A stretch of DNA of 64,000 bases. It comes from Nitrospinae bacterium AH_259_B05_G02_I21 (GTDB lineage Bacteria > JADFOP01). Position numbers and translations under genes: made by a program. Below the pieces are notes generated by a model. That model was given only the letters and a program-made list of their open reading frames with translations, was not told the origin of the DNA and did not search any database. Within the stretch, counting starts at the first letter, position 1; each line of letters opens with the position of its first letter. This document shows, one piece after another, positions 1-7,949 of this stretch. The DNA is taken from NCBI GenBank assembly GCA_027717595.1, contig JALLOF010000006.1, positions 17,319-81,318 on the forward strand, given 5' to 3'.

Positions 1-73
1 GCCCGCCGATATCGTGCAAAGCGAACGGGCGCGGCGCATATATCTCGGCGAGCGGTTCACCTTGACTCCCTGA
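1..73 (+). CDS. lptB: LptB C-terminus (partial, runs off left edge)
   Basis: Only the last 23 codons and a TGA stop lie in the window (frame from base 2). The translated tail contains ARRIYLGERF, the conserved C-terminal signature of LptB, the cytoplasmic ATPase of the LptBFGC transporter that extracts lipopolysaccharide from the inner membrane. The stop lies 28 bases before rpoN, and lptB-rpoN-hpf-ptsN is a widely conserved gene order, which supports the call. Nothing can be said about the Walker motifs, which lie outside the window. Confidence 0.8.
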   Translation, partial: PADIVQSERARRIYLGERFTLTP

Positions 74-101
74 CCCCCTCGCTTCGGAGGAACACCGCAC
101 C

Positions 102-1523
102 ATGGCATTGGAAGCCCGCCTGCAGCTGAAGCAGACGCAAAAGCTCGTTATGACGCAGATGCTGCAGCAGGCGATCAAACTTCTTCCCCTCTCGCGGCTC
201 GAGCTGGTCCAAACCATCCGCAACGAACTGGTTGAGAACCCCCTGCTGGAAGAGATGCTCCTTGAAGAAGACGAGGCTGCCAGCACCGATCAGGAAGATT
301 CGATCACCGACGATGAAGGACAAGAGGCGGGTGAGCTCGATGGCGATATCGATTGGGACGTCTACATGCAGGATATGAGGGAGATGGGGTTCTCGGGGAC
401 CGACAGGCAAGAATTCCCTTCCTATGAATCCACCCTTTCGCCTCAGCTCTCCCTCGGCGACCACCTCCTTTGGCAACTCAACCTTTCGGTTCCCGACGAG
501 ACTACCAGGGAGATAGGGACTTATCTCATTGGCAATATCGACGAGGGGGGCTACCTCACCACATCGGTTGAAGAGGTGGCTCAGAGCTTGAATGTCGGCC
601 TTGAGCAGGTCGAGGACGCTTTGCAGCTCATCCAGGGCTTCGATCCCACAGGGGTCGCCAGCCGAAGCCTGAAAGAATGCCTCCTAATCCAGATTCGCCA
701 GGGAGAGTTGGCTGGAAGCGTTGTTGAACCGGTCGTTGAGAAGCACCTGGAGAAGCTTAATGAGCAGCATTTTCCTCGTATTGCCCGCGACCTGGGGGTG
801 AGCCTAGAAGAGATTATCCAGTCGGTCCAGACAATTCGAAAGCTCGATCCGAAGCCGGGATTGCGCTTTTCGCCCGAGTCCTCTGGCTACATCATCCCTG
901 ATGTGATTGTGCTCAAGGTGGGTGACGAGTACCAGATTTTTTTCAATGACGAAGGGGTGCCGCGGTTACGGGTTAGTCCCTATTACCACAACATGCTCAA
1001 TAGTAAAGACTCCCTTCAGCCGGAGGCACGAAAGTTCATTGAGGAAAAATTTCGCTCGGCCATCTGGTTGATTAAATCCATCGAGCAGCGGCGCCAAACC
1101 CTCTTCAAGGTCGCCAGAAGCCTGGTGCGCTACCAACGCGAATTCCTGGACAAGGGGACCGCGCACCTCCGCCCGCTCATTCTCAAGGATGTGGCCGAGG
1201 ATATCGAAATGCACGAGTCCACAGTGAGCCGCGTCACGACCAATAAGTACATGCACACACCGCAGGGGATTTTTGAGCTCAAGTATTTCTTCCACAGTGG
1301 AATTGATTCCCTGGAAGGGGACACGATGAGCTCCGTCACGGTGAAAGATATGATCAGGAGGCTCGTGGATAGTGAGGACCCCAGGGAACCGTTGACCGAC
1401 CAGCAAATTGTAGGGCGGCTCGGCGAAGAAAACGTTCGGCTCGCTCGCCGCACTGTGACCAAGTATCGGAAGGAGTTGAAAATTCTTCAATCTAGTCGCC
1501 GACGACGGATTTATACGTTGTAA
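102..1523 (+). CDS. rpoN: RNA polymerase sigma-54 factor RpoN
   Basis: Sigma-54 directs RNA polymerase to -24/-12 promoters and needs AAA+ activators. At 473 aa it has usual family length. Region I (about 1-50) is Gln/Leu-rich (QLKQTQKLVMTQMLQQAIKL) and is the activator-contacting part. An acidic linker (about 52-105) follows, then the core-binding region and the DNA-binding region with a helix-turn-helix near 365-390. The RpoN box near 447-458 reads ARRTVTKYRKEL, one residue from the canonical ARRTVxKYRExL. The ATG start has GGAGG about 11 bases upstream. It heads a run with hpf, ptsN, hprK and rapZ, the usual sigma-54/nitrogen-PTS neighbourhood. Confidence 0.97.
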   Translation: MALEARLQLKQTQKLVMTQMLQQAIKLLPLSRLELVQTIRNELVENPLLEEMLLEEDEAASTDQEDSITDDEGQEAGELDGDIDWDVYMQDMREMGFSGTDRQEFPSYESTLSPQLSLGDHLLWQLNLSVPDETTREIGTYLIGNIDEGGYLTTSVEEVAQSLNVGLEQVEDALQLIQGFDPTGVASRSLKECLLIQIRQGELAGSVVEPVVEKHLEKLNEQHFPRIARDLGVSLEEIIQSVQTIRKLDPKPGLRFSPESSGYIIPDVIVLKVGDEYQIFFNDEGVPRLRVSPYYHNMLNSKDSLQPEARKFIEEKFRSAIWLIKSIEQRRQTLFKVARSLVRYQREFLDKGTAHLRPLILKDVAEDIEMHESTVSRVTTNKYMHTPQGIFELKYFFHSGIDSLEGDTMSSVTVKDMIRRLVDSEDPREPLTDQQIVGRLGEENVRLARRTVTKYRKELKILQSSRRRRIYTL

Positions 1524-1570
1524 GGCCCAGAGGGGAGCCTTTAAGCGAGCTTGCAAGGGAAGAAGGGCCG

Positions 1571-1870
1571 ATGCAGGTTAGCGTAACCGCTCGAAGATTG
1601 GAGATGACGCCTGAGTTGAAAACCTTTGCCGAAGAGAAGGTACGGAAGATCACCAAGCACTTGGATCGGGTGATCGATGCCCATATCGTCCTCTCCGTCG
1701 AGAAGTACCGTCACGCGGCCGAGGTCACCATCAATGTGAATGGTTTCCTTATCCACGGAGAAGAGGTCTCCTCCGATATCTATACATCCATTGAGCAGGT
1801 CATGCATAAAATAGATGCGCAGATTAAGAAATATAAATCGAAGCTCATCAAGAAGGGTCGACACCAGTGA
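1571..1870 (+). CDS. hpf: Ribosome hibernation promoting factor (short HPF/RaiA type)
   Basis: A 99-aa protein of the HPF/RaiA family, which binds the decoding centre of idle ribosomes. It starts MQVSVTARRLEMTPELK and has the family's alternating beta-alpha pattern, with the basic C-terminus KKYKSKLIKKGRHQ. It ends after the N-terminal fold and lacks the C-terminal dimerisation domain of long HPF, so it should act like the short E. coli-type protein that works with a partner. The ATG follows GGGAAGAAGGG. It sits 47 bases after rpoN, and linkage to rpoN and ptsN is the classic context. Confidence 0.93.
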   Translation: MQVSVTARRLEMTPELKTFAEEKVRKITKHLDRVIDAHIVLSVEKYRHAAEVTINVNGFLIHGEEVSSDIYTSIEQVMHKIDAQIKKYKSKLIKKGRHQ

Positions 1871-2000
1871 GGGGGACTAACTGCGTCTTTAAGCACGAAC
1901 AGAGTTGTCGTCTCAAGATGCAGGAAGAGGGCTACGATGCCTTGAGGGAACCGGAGCTCGTATAATAGGGGCTTCGCGTCTAGCCTTCGGGAGAATGCTG

Positions 2001-2465
2001 ATGAAAATTGTCGATATCCTTTCCAAGGACGCCGTGAAAGTCGATCTTCAGGCGCGCGATAAGAAAAGCGCCATTGAGGAGATTTCCGAATTAGTCGTAC
2101 GGAGTGCGGGCCTCACCGATAAACAAGTGATCGTACAGGTCCTGATGGAGCGGGAGGCTCTTGGTTCGACGGGCATAGGGCTCAATGTGGCGATCCCTCA
2201 CGCTAAGCTCCAAGGAGTTGATAGTATTATCGCGGCCCTCGCTCGCTCGAAAGAGGGTATTGATTTTGGCTCCATCGATGGCCAACCCGTCATGCTCTTC
2301 TTTGTTCTAATCAGCGGGGTCAACACGGCGGGAAACCATCTCAAGGCCTTGGCCAAGATCTCTCGTCTGTTGAAAAACGACGAGACGCGCGAGGCCCTCA
2401 TCTCGTGCAACTGTAGTGTCGAGATGTATGAGATTGTCTCCCGCGAGGAAAGCAAGCTCGATTGA
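2001..2465 (+). CDS. ptsN: Nitrogen-regulatory PTS EIIA (PtsN)
   Basis: EIIA-Ntr is the terminal phospho-acceptor of the regulatory nitrogen PTS and controls targets by protein contact instead of sugar transport. From the ATG at 2001 it is 154 aa (MKIVDILSKDAVKVDLQ), the usual length. The phosphorylated His is H67 in NVAIPHAK. The open frame extends upstream to 1905, but CGGGAG at 1989-1994 and family alignment favour 2001; ATG 1995 is the alternative. It lies 15 bases before hprK and probably belongs to one transcription unit from rpoN to the EIIA gene. Its likely phosphate donor, HPr, is encoded at 5028. Confidence 0.94.
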   Translation: MKIVDILSKDAVKVDLQARDKKSAIEEISELVVRSAGLTDKQVIVQVLMEREALGSTGIGLNVAIPHAKLQGVDSIIAALARSKEGIDFGSIDGQPVMLFFVLISGVNTAGNHLKALAKISRLLKNDETREALISCNCSVEMYEIVSREESKLD

Positions 2466-2480
2466 GGTCGTGGGGCCCCA

Positions 2481-3446
2481 ATGGAATATCTCCTTGTTAA
2501 GGACCTATTAGCGGACCAAGCGGTGCCTTTGCCGATTGAGCTCCTTGCCGGCAGTGCGGGGCTTGGAAATCCGATTCGCAGCCCGCGTATCCAGAAATAC
2601 GGCCTGGCTTTGGCCGGCTACACCGAATACCTCCACCCTGACCGGGTCCAGATTTTAGGAAAAACGGAGCTTTCCTATTTGGCTTCCCTTCCCGAGGACC
2701 GCCAGGACGAGGTCTTGCGCCACTACTGTTCGTTTCCAATATGTTGCTTCCTCGTCACTCAAGATCTCCAGGTCCCTCCACGGCTTCTAGGGTTGGTCGA
2801 AGAGTGCAACATCCCGCTTCTGAGGAGTCCGTGGCCCAGCTCGGTCTGCATCACCCGCCTGGAGGACTACCTTGAAGAGCGGCTGGCTCCTGAAGTGAGC
2901 CTCCATGCCGTGTTGGTGGACGTCTACGGGGTCGGGTGTCTCATCGTTGGTAAAAGCGGCATTGGCAAGAGCGAGATGGCCTTGCACCTCGTGGCCCGGG
3001 GGCACCGGTTGGTGGCTGACGATGTCGTGGAGATCCGACTCAAGGGCATGACGCTTCTCGGCAGCGGGGCGGAACTGCTGCGATACCACATGGAGATTCG
3101 AGGCCTTGGCATTATCAACATCCGCGACCTCTTCGGGGTCGGGGCGGTTCGCTCGACTAAACGGATTGATCTGGTGATTCGCCTTGAAGAATGGGATCCG
3201 ACCGATCCCTACGATCGGCTCGGGCTCGATGAGGAGTCATACGATATCCTAGGCCTCCCCGTCCCGTCGGTTAGGATTCCCATCCGCCCTGGCAGGAACA
3301 TCACCACCATCATAGAGGTCGCCGCCCGCAATAAATTGCTGAAAGCCATGGGCTACTACCCCGGCCAGGAATTCGATCAAAAGCTCTCGGAGCACCTTGT
3401 CAAGGCCGATTACTATCCTCCGTCCGAAGAGGTGAGGCCCGAATGA
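2481..3446 (+). CDS. hprK: HPr kinase/phosphorylase
   Basis: This bifunctional enzyme phosphorylates and dephosphorylates a serine of HPr. The 321-aa protein has an N-terminal regulatory domain (1-130), the P-loop GKSGIGKSE at about 157-165, the acidic pair in LVADDVVE near 180, and the HprK signature around RGLGIINIRDLFG near 206-218. Its stop overlaps the rapZ start (ATGA). In this diderm setting it is part of a regulatory PTS, not Bacillus-type catabolite control. The HPr substrate encoded at 5028 keeps the serine target. Confidence 0.96.
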   Translation: MEYLLVKDLLADQAVPLPIELLAGSAGLGNPIRSPRIQKYGLALAGYTEYLHPDRVQILGKTELSYLASLPEDRQDEVLRHYCSFPICCFLVTQDLQVPPRLLGLVEECNIPLLRSPWPSSVCITRLEDYLEERLAPEVSLHAVLVDVYGVGCLIVGKSGIGKSEMALHLVARGHRLVADDVVEIRLKGMTLLGSGAELLRYHMEIRGLGIINIRDLFGVGAVRSTKRIDLVIRLEEWDPTDPYDRLGLDEESYDILGLPVPSVRIPIRPGRNITTIIEVAARNKLLKAMGYYPGQEFDQKLSEHLVKADYYPPSEEVRPE

Positions 3447-4312
3447 AGCCCCTCTGGTTCGTCATCGTGACCGGGCTTTCGGGCTCGGGCAAGACTACCG
3501 CGATTAAAGTCTTCGAGGACCTGGGGTTTTTCTGCGTAGACAACCTCCCCACGGCCTTGATCATGACCTTCGCCGATCTATGCAGCCAGGCCAAAGAGGA
3601 TATCCAACGGATTGCTTTGGGCGTTGACATCCGAACCCAGGGGGGACTTGGAAACCTGCCCGAGGCCTTACAGCGGCTCACGGACCAGGGTCATCGCGTC
3701 GACATCCTCTTTCTCGACGCACGTGAAGAAATTTTGATTCGCCGCTACAGCGAAACGCGCCGGCGCCACCCACTCGATACGGGCGAGCTAAGTGTGGTGG
3801 AAGCCATCCAACGCGAGCGAGAAGAGCTGCTCTACTTGCGAAACATGGCGACCAAGATTCTCGACTCCTCCGAGTACACCATCCACCAGCTCAGAGACGT
3901 CATCCATTCGTGGTTTGTGGAGCCGGAAGGGGATCGGGGGATGAACGTCGCCGTCATGTCCTTCGGCTTCAAATACGGCATCCCCCTGAATGCCGACTGC
4001 GTGTTCGATGTGCGCTTTTTGCCCAATCCGCACTTCGAACCGGAGCTCAAAGAGCATTCGGGCAATGACCATCGAGTGGTCGAGTTCGTCTTAACCAGTT
4101 CCATCGCCGCGGAAATCCTTCCCAGACTCAAAGGATTCCTAGAGGCCGCTTTGCCGCATTACGTCCAGGAGGGCAAGGCCTACCTGACCGTCGGCGTCGG
4201 CTGTACTGGAGGTAGGCACCGCTCAGTGGTGGTCGCCAACGAGGTCGGGGATTTCCTCAAATCGCAGGGGTATTCCGTCACGATTCACCATCGAGATATC
4301 AATAAGGATTAG
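3443..4312 (+). CDS. rapZ: RNase adapter / nucleotide-binding protein RapZ
   Basis: A 289-aa RapZ/YvcJ-family P-loop protein. The P-loop is GLSGSGKTT near residues 10-18, followed by the family-typical DLGFFCVDNLP. The C-terminal half has VGCTGGRHRSV near 255, the conserved RNA- and ligand-binding part. In E. coli RapZ presents the sRNA GlmZ to RNase E and so tunes GlmS; in other bacteria the role is less clear. It overlaps hprK by 4 bases, so the two are translationally coupled, and is followed after 15 bases by an EIIA gene. This rpoN-linked arrangement is typical. Confidence 0.95.
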   Translation: MKPLWFVIVTGLSGSGKTTAIKVFEDLGFFCVDNLPTALIMTFADLCSQAKEDIQRIALGVDIRTQGGLGNLPEALQRLTDQGHRVDILFLDAREEILIRRYSETRRRHPLDTGELSVVEAIQREREELLYLRNMATKILDSSEYTIHQLRDVIHSWFVEPEGDRGMNVAVMSFGFKYGIPLNADCVFDVRFLPNPHFEPELKEHSGNDHRVVEFVLTSSIAAEILPRLKGFLEAALPHYVQEGKAYLTVGVGCTGGRHRSVVVANEVGDFLKSQGYSVTIHHRDINKD

Positions 4313-4327
4313 CTGGGGAGTTCAACC

Positions 4328-4735
4328 ATGATTGGTGTGGTCGTCGTGGCCCACGGAGGGCTGGCCCACGAGTTCCTGAAAACGACCGAATCGATTGTCG
4401 GCCCCTTGGAGAACTTCACGGCGGTTTCGCTCCAAGGGGATTGGGAGGCCGACCAGGCACGCCAGGCGATCCAAGAGGCGATTCGCAAAGTGGACAAGGG
4501 CGATGGCGTGCTCTTGTTGACCGACCTTTTCGGTGGGACGCCTTCCAATATCTGCCTCTCCTTTCTTGAGGGTGGGAACGTCGAAGTGATCAGCGGCGTC
4601 AATCTCCCTATGCTGATTAAGCTCCCTTCTTTCACCGACGAACGCAAACTCCAAGAGGCAGCAATGCTCGCTATGGAGCATGGAAAGCGAAACATCTCCG
4701 TTGCCAGTCAACGGCTCTACGAGGAGAACACGTGA
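4328..4735 (+). CDS. Mannose-family PTS EIIA domain protein
   Basis: A 135-aa stand-alone EIIA of the mannose/fructose/sorbose family. The N-terminus MIGVVVVAHGGLAHEF places the phosphorylated His at residue 9. LLLTDLFGGTPSN near 60-72 is the typical second motif. No EIIB, EIIC or EIID permease gene follows, so a regulatory role alongside PtsN and HPr is likelier than sugar uptake. That is inference from context. The start ATG follows GGGGAG, 15 bases after rapZ. Confidence 0.92.
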   Translation: MIGVVVVAHGGLAHEFLKTTESIVGPLENFTAVSLQGDWEADQARQAIQEAIRKVDKGDGVLLLTDLFGGTPSNICLSFLEGGNVEVISGVNLPMLIKLPSFTDERKLQEAAMLAMEHGKRNISVASQRLYEENT

Positions 4736-4976
4736 GCCCTCCACCCGTCTCGGCCTCATCGTTGCCGGGATGTGGAAGGAGAGACTCTCCTATGACCGTC
4801 TCTTCATAAGACCGGCCTCGTTCTTCTGCTTGGCCAGACAGCATGACGAGAGGAATGTAGACGTCACGTTCGTAACCTCCTGGGCCTTTGCCTTGAAGAG
4901 CACAGCAACAGGTGGAGGTTCCGAAGAGGTCCCAGTTCCTGGGCCCCGAGCGGCCGGAAAGAATCCTGGGGATTGG

Positions 4977-5003
4977 TTGACACAATCTGGCGACTGTGAT
5001 AAG
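4977..5003 (+). promoter_or_regulatory. Candidate promoter for ptsH
   Basis: A perfect TTGACA at 4977-4982 is followed after 15 bases by GATAAG at 4998-5003, preceded by TG one base earlier (extended -10). The spacing is short, so this is only a candidate. The region 4736-5027 before ptsH holds no convincing gene, and no product could be recognised in any frame. Confidence 0.35.
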
Positions 5004-5027
5004 TAGGCTCATCTTGCAGGACATCGG

Positions 5028-5309
5028 ATGGCAAAAGACCACTCGGCAACGGTCACCATTCGGAATCGACTTGGGCTTCACGCTCGGGCCGCCAACCTGT
5101 TCGTCCGCACGGCGAATCAGTTCAAGGCGGAGATCACGGTAGGCAAGGGCCTGCAGAAAGTGAATGGGAAGAGCATATTGGGCATTCTGACCCTTGCGGC
5201 AGGATATAATTCCAAGATCACCATTGAGGCCGAAGGAGAAGAGGCCGAAGAGGCGGTGGAAGCCTTGGCCCATCTCGTTCGAGACCGCTTTGAAGAAGGC
5301 GATGGATAG
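5028..5309 (+). CDS. ptsH: HPr phosphocarrier protein
   Basis: A 93-aa HPr. The EI-phosphorylated histidine is H18 in RLGLHARAA; the family usually has HARPA, so the Pro after Arg is Ala here. The HprK target is S49 in NGKSILGIL. It provides the phosphoryl carrier for the EIIA proteins at 2001 and 4328 and the substrate for HprK at 2481. No EI (ptsI/ptsP) gene is in the window, so the first kinase must lie elsewhere. A long inverted repeat starts at the stop codon and separates it from metK. Confidence 0.94.
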   Translation: MAKDHSATVTIRNRLGLHARAANLFVRTANQFKAEITVGKGLQKVNGKSILGILTLAAGYNSKITIEAEGEEAEEAVEALAHLVRDRFEEGDG

Positions 5310-5331
5310 CGGTGGTCTTTTAGACCTCCGC
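5307..5331 (+). other. Inverted repeat (RNA hairpin) between ptsH and metK
   Basis: AGCGGTGGTCT (5307-5317) and AGACCTCCGCT (5321-5331) form an 11-base stem with one T-T mismatch and a TTT loop, beginning in the ptsH stop codon. No T-tract follows, so it is not a normal intrinsic terminator. It ends about 20 bases before the metK start and could affect mRNA stability or metK translation. Confidence 0.6.
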
Positions 5332-5352
5332 TGAGGGAAGGAGAGGGGTCCC

Positions 5353-6522
5353 ATGAGCCCTCGCAATTACTTTTTCACCTCGGAATCGGTTGTGGAAGGA
5401 CATCCCGACAAGGTGGCGGATCAGATTTCTGACGCCGTCTTGGATGCGATCCTTGAGGAAGACCCTTACGGGCGGGTCGCCTGTGAAACCTTGGTGACAA
5501 CGGGGCTGGCATTCCTCGCTGGAGAGATAACGACCAAATGTTACGTCGATATACCTAAGATCGTCAGGGAAACGATCCGCGAGGTCGGCTACACCAGGGC
5601 CAAATACGGCTTCGACTACGAGACGTGCGCGGTCATAACCTCGATTGACGAACAATCCCCGGATATCGCGCTCGGGGTGGATGAGCTGCCCGGCGAGCAA
5701 GAGCAGGGGGCGGGAGACCAGGGGATTATGTTTGGGTACGCCACCGACGAGACGCCTGAGCTGATGCCCATGCCCATTCTCCTGGCGCACAAATTGGCGA
5801 AGCAGCTGGCCGATGTGCGCAAGCAGGATATCCTCCATTACCTTCGGCCAGATGGGAAATCGCAAGTCACGGTGGAGTATGTCAACGGCAAGCCGCTTCG
5901 GGTCGATACGATTGTCATCGCCTGCCAGCATAGCGACGACGTAACCTTGCAAGAGATTCGCGAGGACGTCATTGAGAAGGTGATTAAGCCCATCGTCCCA
6001 CACGAGTTTCTGGATGAGGAAAACGTGACCTATCACATCAATCCCACGGGCCGGTTCGTCCACGGCGGGCCCAAGGCCGACTGCGGCCTCACAGGGCGCA
6101 AGATCATCGTCGATACTTACGGTGGTGTCGGCAGCCACGGCGGCGGGGCCTTCTCGGGCAAGGACCCATCGAAGGTCGACCGCTCGGCCTCCTACATGGC
6201 CCGGTACGTCGCGAAAAACATAGTCGTCTCCGGTATCGCTGATAAGTGTGAGGTCCAGCTCTCCTACGCCATCGGTATCCCCGATCCGGTCAGCATTCTC
6301 ATCGACACCTACGGTACAGAAAAGATCGACCCCGATCGGATTGTCGAGATTGTCCGGGACAACTTCTCCTTCAAGCCCAAGTCCATGATCGAATACCTCG
6401 ACCTCAGGCGGCCGATCTACAAAAAGACGGCCGTCTACGGGCACTTTGGGCGGGAGGAGCCGGAGTTCACCTGGGAGCGGACCGATATGGCCGAAACCCT
6501 CCGGAAAGACGCTGACCTTTAA
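5353..6522 (+). CDS. metK: S-adenosylmethionine synthase
   Basis: This enzyme makes S-adenosylmethionine from methionine and ATP. The 389-aa protein has usual length with the signatures [17 protein letters not shown] near 14-30, [11 protein letters not shown] near 118 and [17 protein letters not shown] near 258. The ATG follows AAGGAGAGGGG. The SAH hydrolase gene starts 30 bases downstream, so SAM production and recycling of its methylation by-product are co-encoded. No SAM riboswitch fold could be recognised in the short 5' region. Confidence 0.97.
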   Translation: MSPRNYFFTSESVVEGHPDKVADQISDAVLDAILEEDPYGRVACETLVTTGLAFLAGEITTKCYVDIPKIVRETIREVGYTRAKYGFDYETCAVITSIDEQSPDIALGVDELPGEQEQGAGDQGIMFGYATDETPELMPMPILLAHKLAKQLADVRKQDILHYLRPDGKSQVTVEYVNGKPLRVDTIVIACQHSDDVTLQEIREDVIEKVIKPIVPHEFLDEENVTYHINPTGRFVHGGPKADCGLTGRKIIVDTYGGVGSHGGGAFSGKDPSKVDRSASYMARYVAKNIVVSGIADKCEVQLSYAIGIPDPVSILIDTYGTEKIDPDRIVEIVRDNFSFKPKSMIEYLDLRRPIYKKTAVYGHFGREEPEFTWERTDMAETLRKDADL

Positions 6523-6552
6523 CCTGTTGCCCCTCCGGCGAAACGTCACGAT

Positions 6553-7809
6553 ATGGACTTCGATATTGCCGATGTAAACCTGGCCGACGAGGGCCGGCTA
6601 CGCGTGGAATGGGCCGAGCGAAGCATGCCGGTCCTCAAGCAGATTAGGGGCCGCTTCAAGCGGGAAAAGCCCCTCAAAGGTGTCCGTTTAGCGGCCTGTC
6701 TGCACGTAACCACCGAGACGGCTGCCTTGCTTCGCACCCTCAAAGCCGGGGGGGCCGAGTGTGTCGTCTGTGCCTCAAACCCCCTATCAACCCAAGATGA
6801 GGTAGCGGCGACCCTGGTTAGGCACGATGAGATTCCGGTCTTTGCCATCAAGGGCGAGGACAATGAGACGTACTACAACCACCTCTTCAGCGTTTTGGAC
6901 AAGAAACCCACAATCACCATGGACGATGGAGCCGACTTAGTCTCGACCCTCCATACGGACCGCAAGGAGTTGTTATCCAAGATCAGGGGCGGTACCGAGG
7001 AGACCACGACCGGCGTAATTCGGCTGCGCAGTATGGCGGAGAATGGCGTCCTCCGTTACCCCATTATCGCGGTCAACGATGCCCAGACGAAATACCTCTT
7101 TGACAACCGCTATGGGACGGGCCAGAGCACGTTGGACGGGATTGTTAGGGCCACGAACAAGCTCATCGCCGGGAGCGTCTTCGTCGTCTGCGGCTACGGC
7201 TGGTGCGGCCGGGGGGTGGCCATGCGTGCCAGAGGTGCCGGGGCTAGGGTGATCATGACGGAGGTCGATCCCCTGAGGGCCTTGGAGGCCGTCATGGATG
7301 GGTTTGAAGTTCTTCCCATCGGTGAGGCGGCCCCCATCGGGGACATATTCGTCACTGTAACGGGGGATATCCAGGTCATTCGGGCCAGCCACATCAAGAA
7401 GATGAAAGATGGAGCGATTGTTTGTAACTCCGGACACTTCAATGTGGAAATCGATCTTGCCGGCCTGCAGCGCATGACCGTGAAGCGGCGGACCATCAGG
7501 CCCTTCCTCGAGGAATACACGCTGAAAAACTCCCGGTGCATATACATATTAGGCGAAGGAAGACTCATCAACCTTACTGCCGCCGAGGGACACCCATCCA
7601 GCGTGATGGATATGAGCTTCGCCAACCAGGCCTTGGCGGCCGAGTACATTCATCGCCACGGCAAAGGCCTGGAGGCTCGCGTCTACACGGTGCCCGAGGA
7701 GATCGACAAAACCATCGCCTCGCTCAAGCTCAAAGCCCTCGGCGTGAAGATCGACACCCTCACCAAGGAACAGCAACGCTACCTCGCCTCTTGGGAGACG
7801 GGCACCTAG
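6553..7809 (+). CDS. ahcY: Adenosylhomocysteinase (SAH hydrolase)
   Basis: This NAD-dependent enzyme cleaves S-adenosylhomocysteine to adenosine and homocysteine. At 418 aa it has the compact prokaryotic length. The NAD-binding loop [12 protein letters not shown] is near 217-228, the hinge region [13 protein letters not shown] near 350, and the C-terminus has the family-like [14 protein letters not shown]. It lies directly downstream of metK, closing the activated-methyl cycle. The ATG at 6553 is followed by a normal N-terminus. Confidence 0.96.
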   Translation: MDFDIADVNLADEGRLRVEWAERSMPVLKQIRGRFKREKPLKGVRLAACLHVTTETAALLRTLKAGGAECVVCASNPLSTQDEVAATLVRHDEIPVFAIKGEDNETYYNHLFSVLDKKPTITMDDGADLVSTLHTDRKELLSKIRGGTEETTTGVIRLRSMAENGVLRYPIIAVNDAQTKYLFDNRYGTGQSTLDGIVRATNKLIAGSVFVVCGYGWCGRGVAMRARGAGARVIMTEVDPLRALEAVMDGFEVLPIGEAAPIGDIFVTVTGDIQVIRASHIKKMKDGAIVCNSGHFNVEIDLAGLQRMTVKRRTIRPFLEEYTLKNSRCIYILGEGRLINLTAAEGHPSSVMDMSFANQALAAEYIHRHGKGLEARVYTVPEEIDKTIASLKLKALGVKIDTLTKEQQRYLASWETGT

Positions 7810-7909
7810 CTTCCTGCCGGCTTCCCCGATGCTTGATGCCATCACGACACTGGAAGAGGGCAGGGGGTTCATCGCCTGCTGACGTGTTGCTCGTCGTCCC
7901 CTCCCACCC

Positions 7910-7938
7910 TTGACAATGCCCACTATGCCTCGTACTAT
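7910..7938 (+). promoter_or_regulatory. Sigma-70-type promoter before the amidase gene
   Basis: TTGACA (7910-7915), a 17-base spacer and TACTAT (7933-7938) form a near-consensus housekeeping promoter. Transcription would begin near 7945. This is almost at the TTG codon at 7950, so ATG 7968 or 7998 may be the real start of the next gene. Confidence 0.7.
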
Positions 7939-7949
7939 GTAGCAAGCGC

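Noticed and set aside
4736-5027. Possible EIIB or other PTS gene between EIIA and HPr
   Set aside because: No frame shows a PTS motif or a good start; treated as intergenic with a promoter candidate.
5320-6549. 409-codon open frame on the minus strand
   Set aside because: It lies wholly opposite metK, whose motifs are unmistakable; the translation is low-complexity and matches the pattern of a GC-rich antisense shadow.
6523-6552. SAH riboswitch before ahcY
   Set aside because: Only 30 bases separate metK and ahcY, too short for the aptamer.
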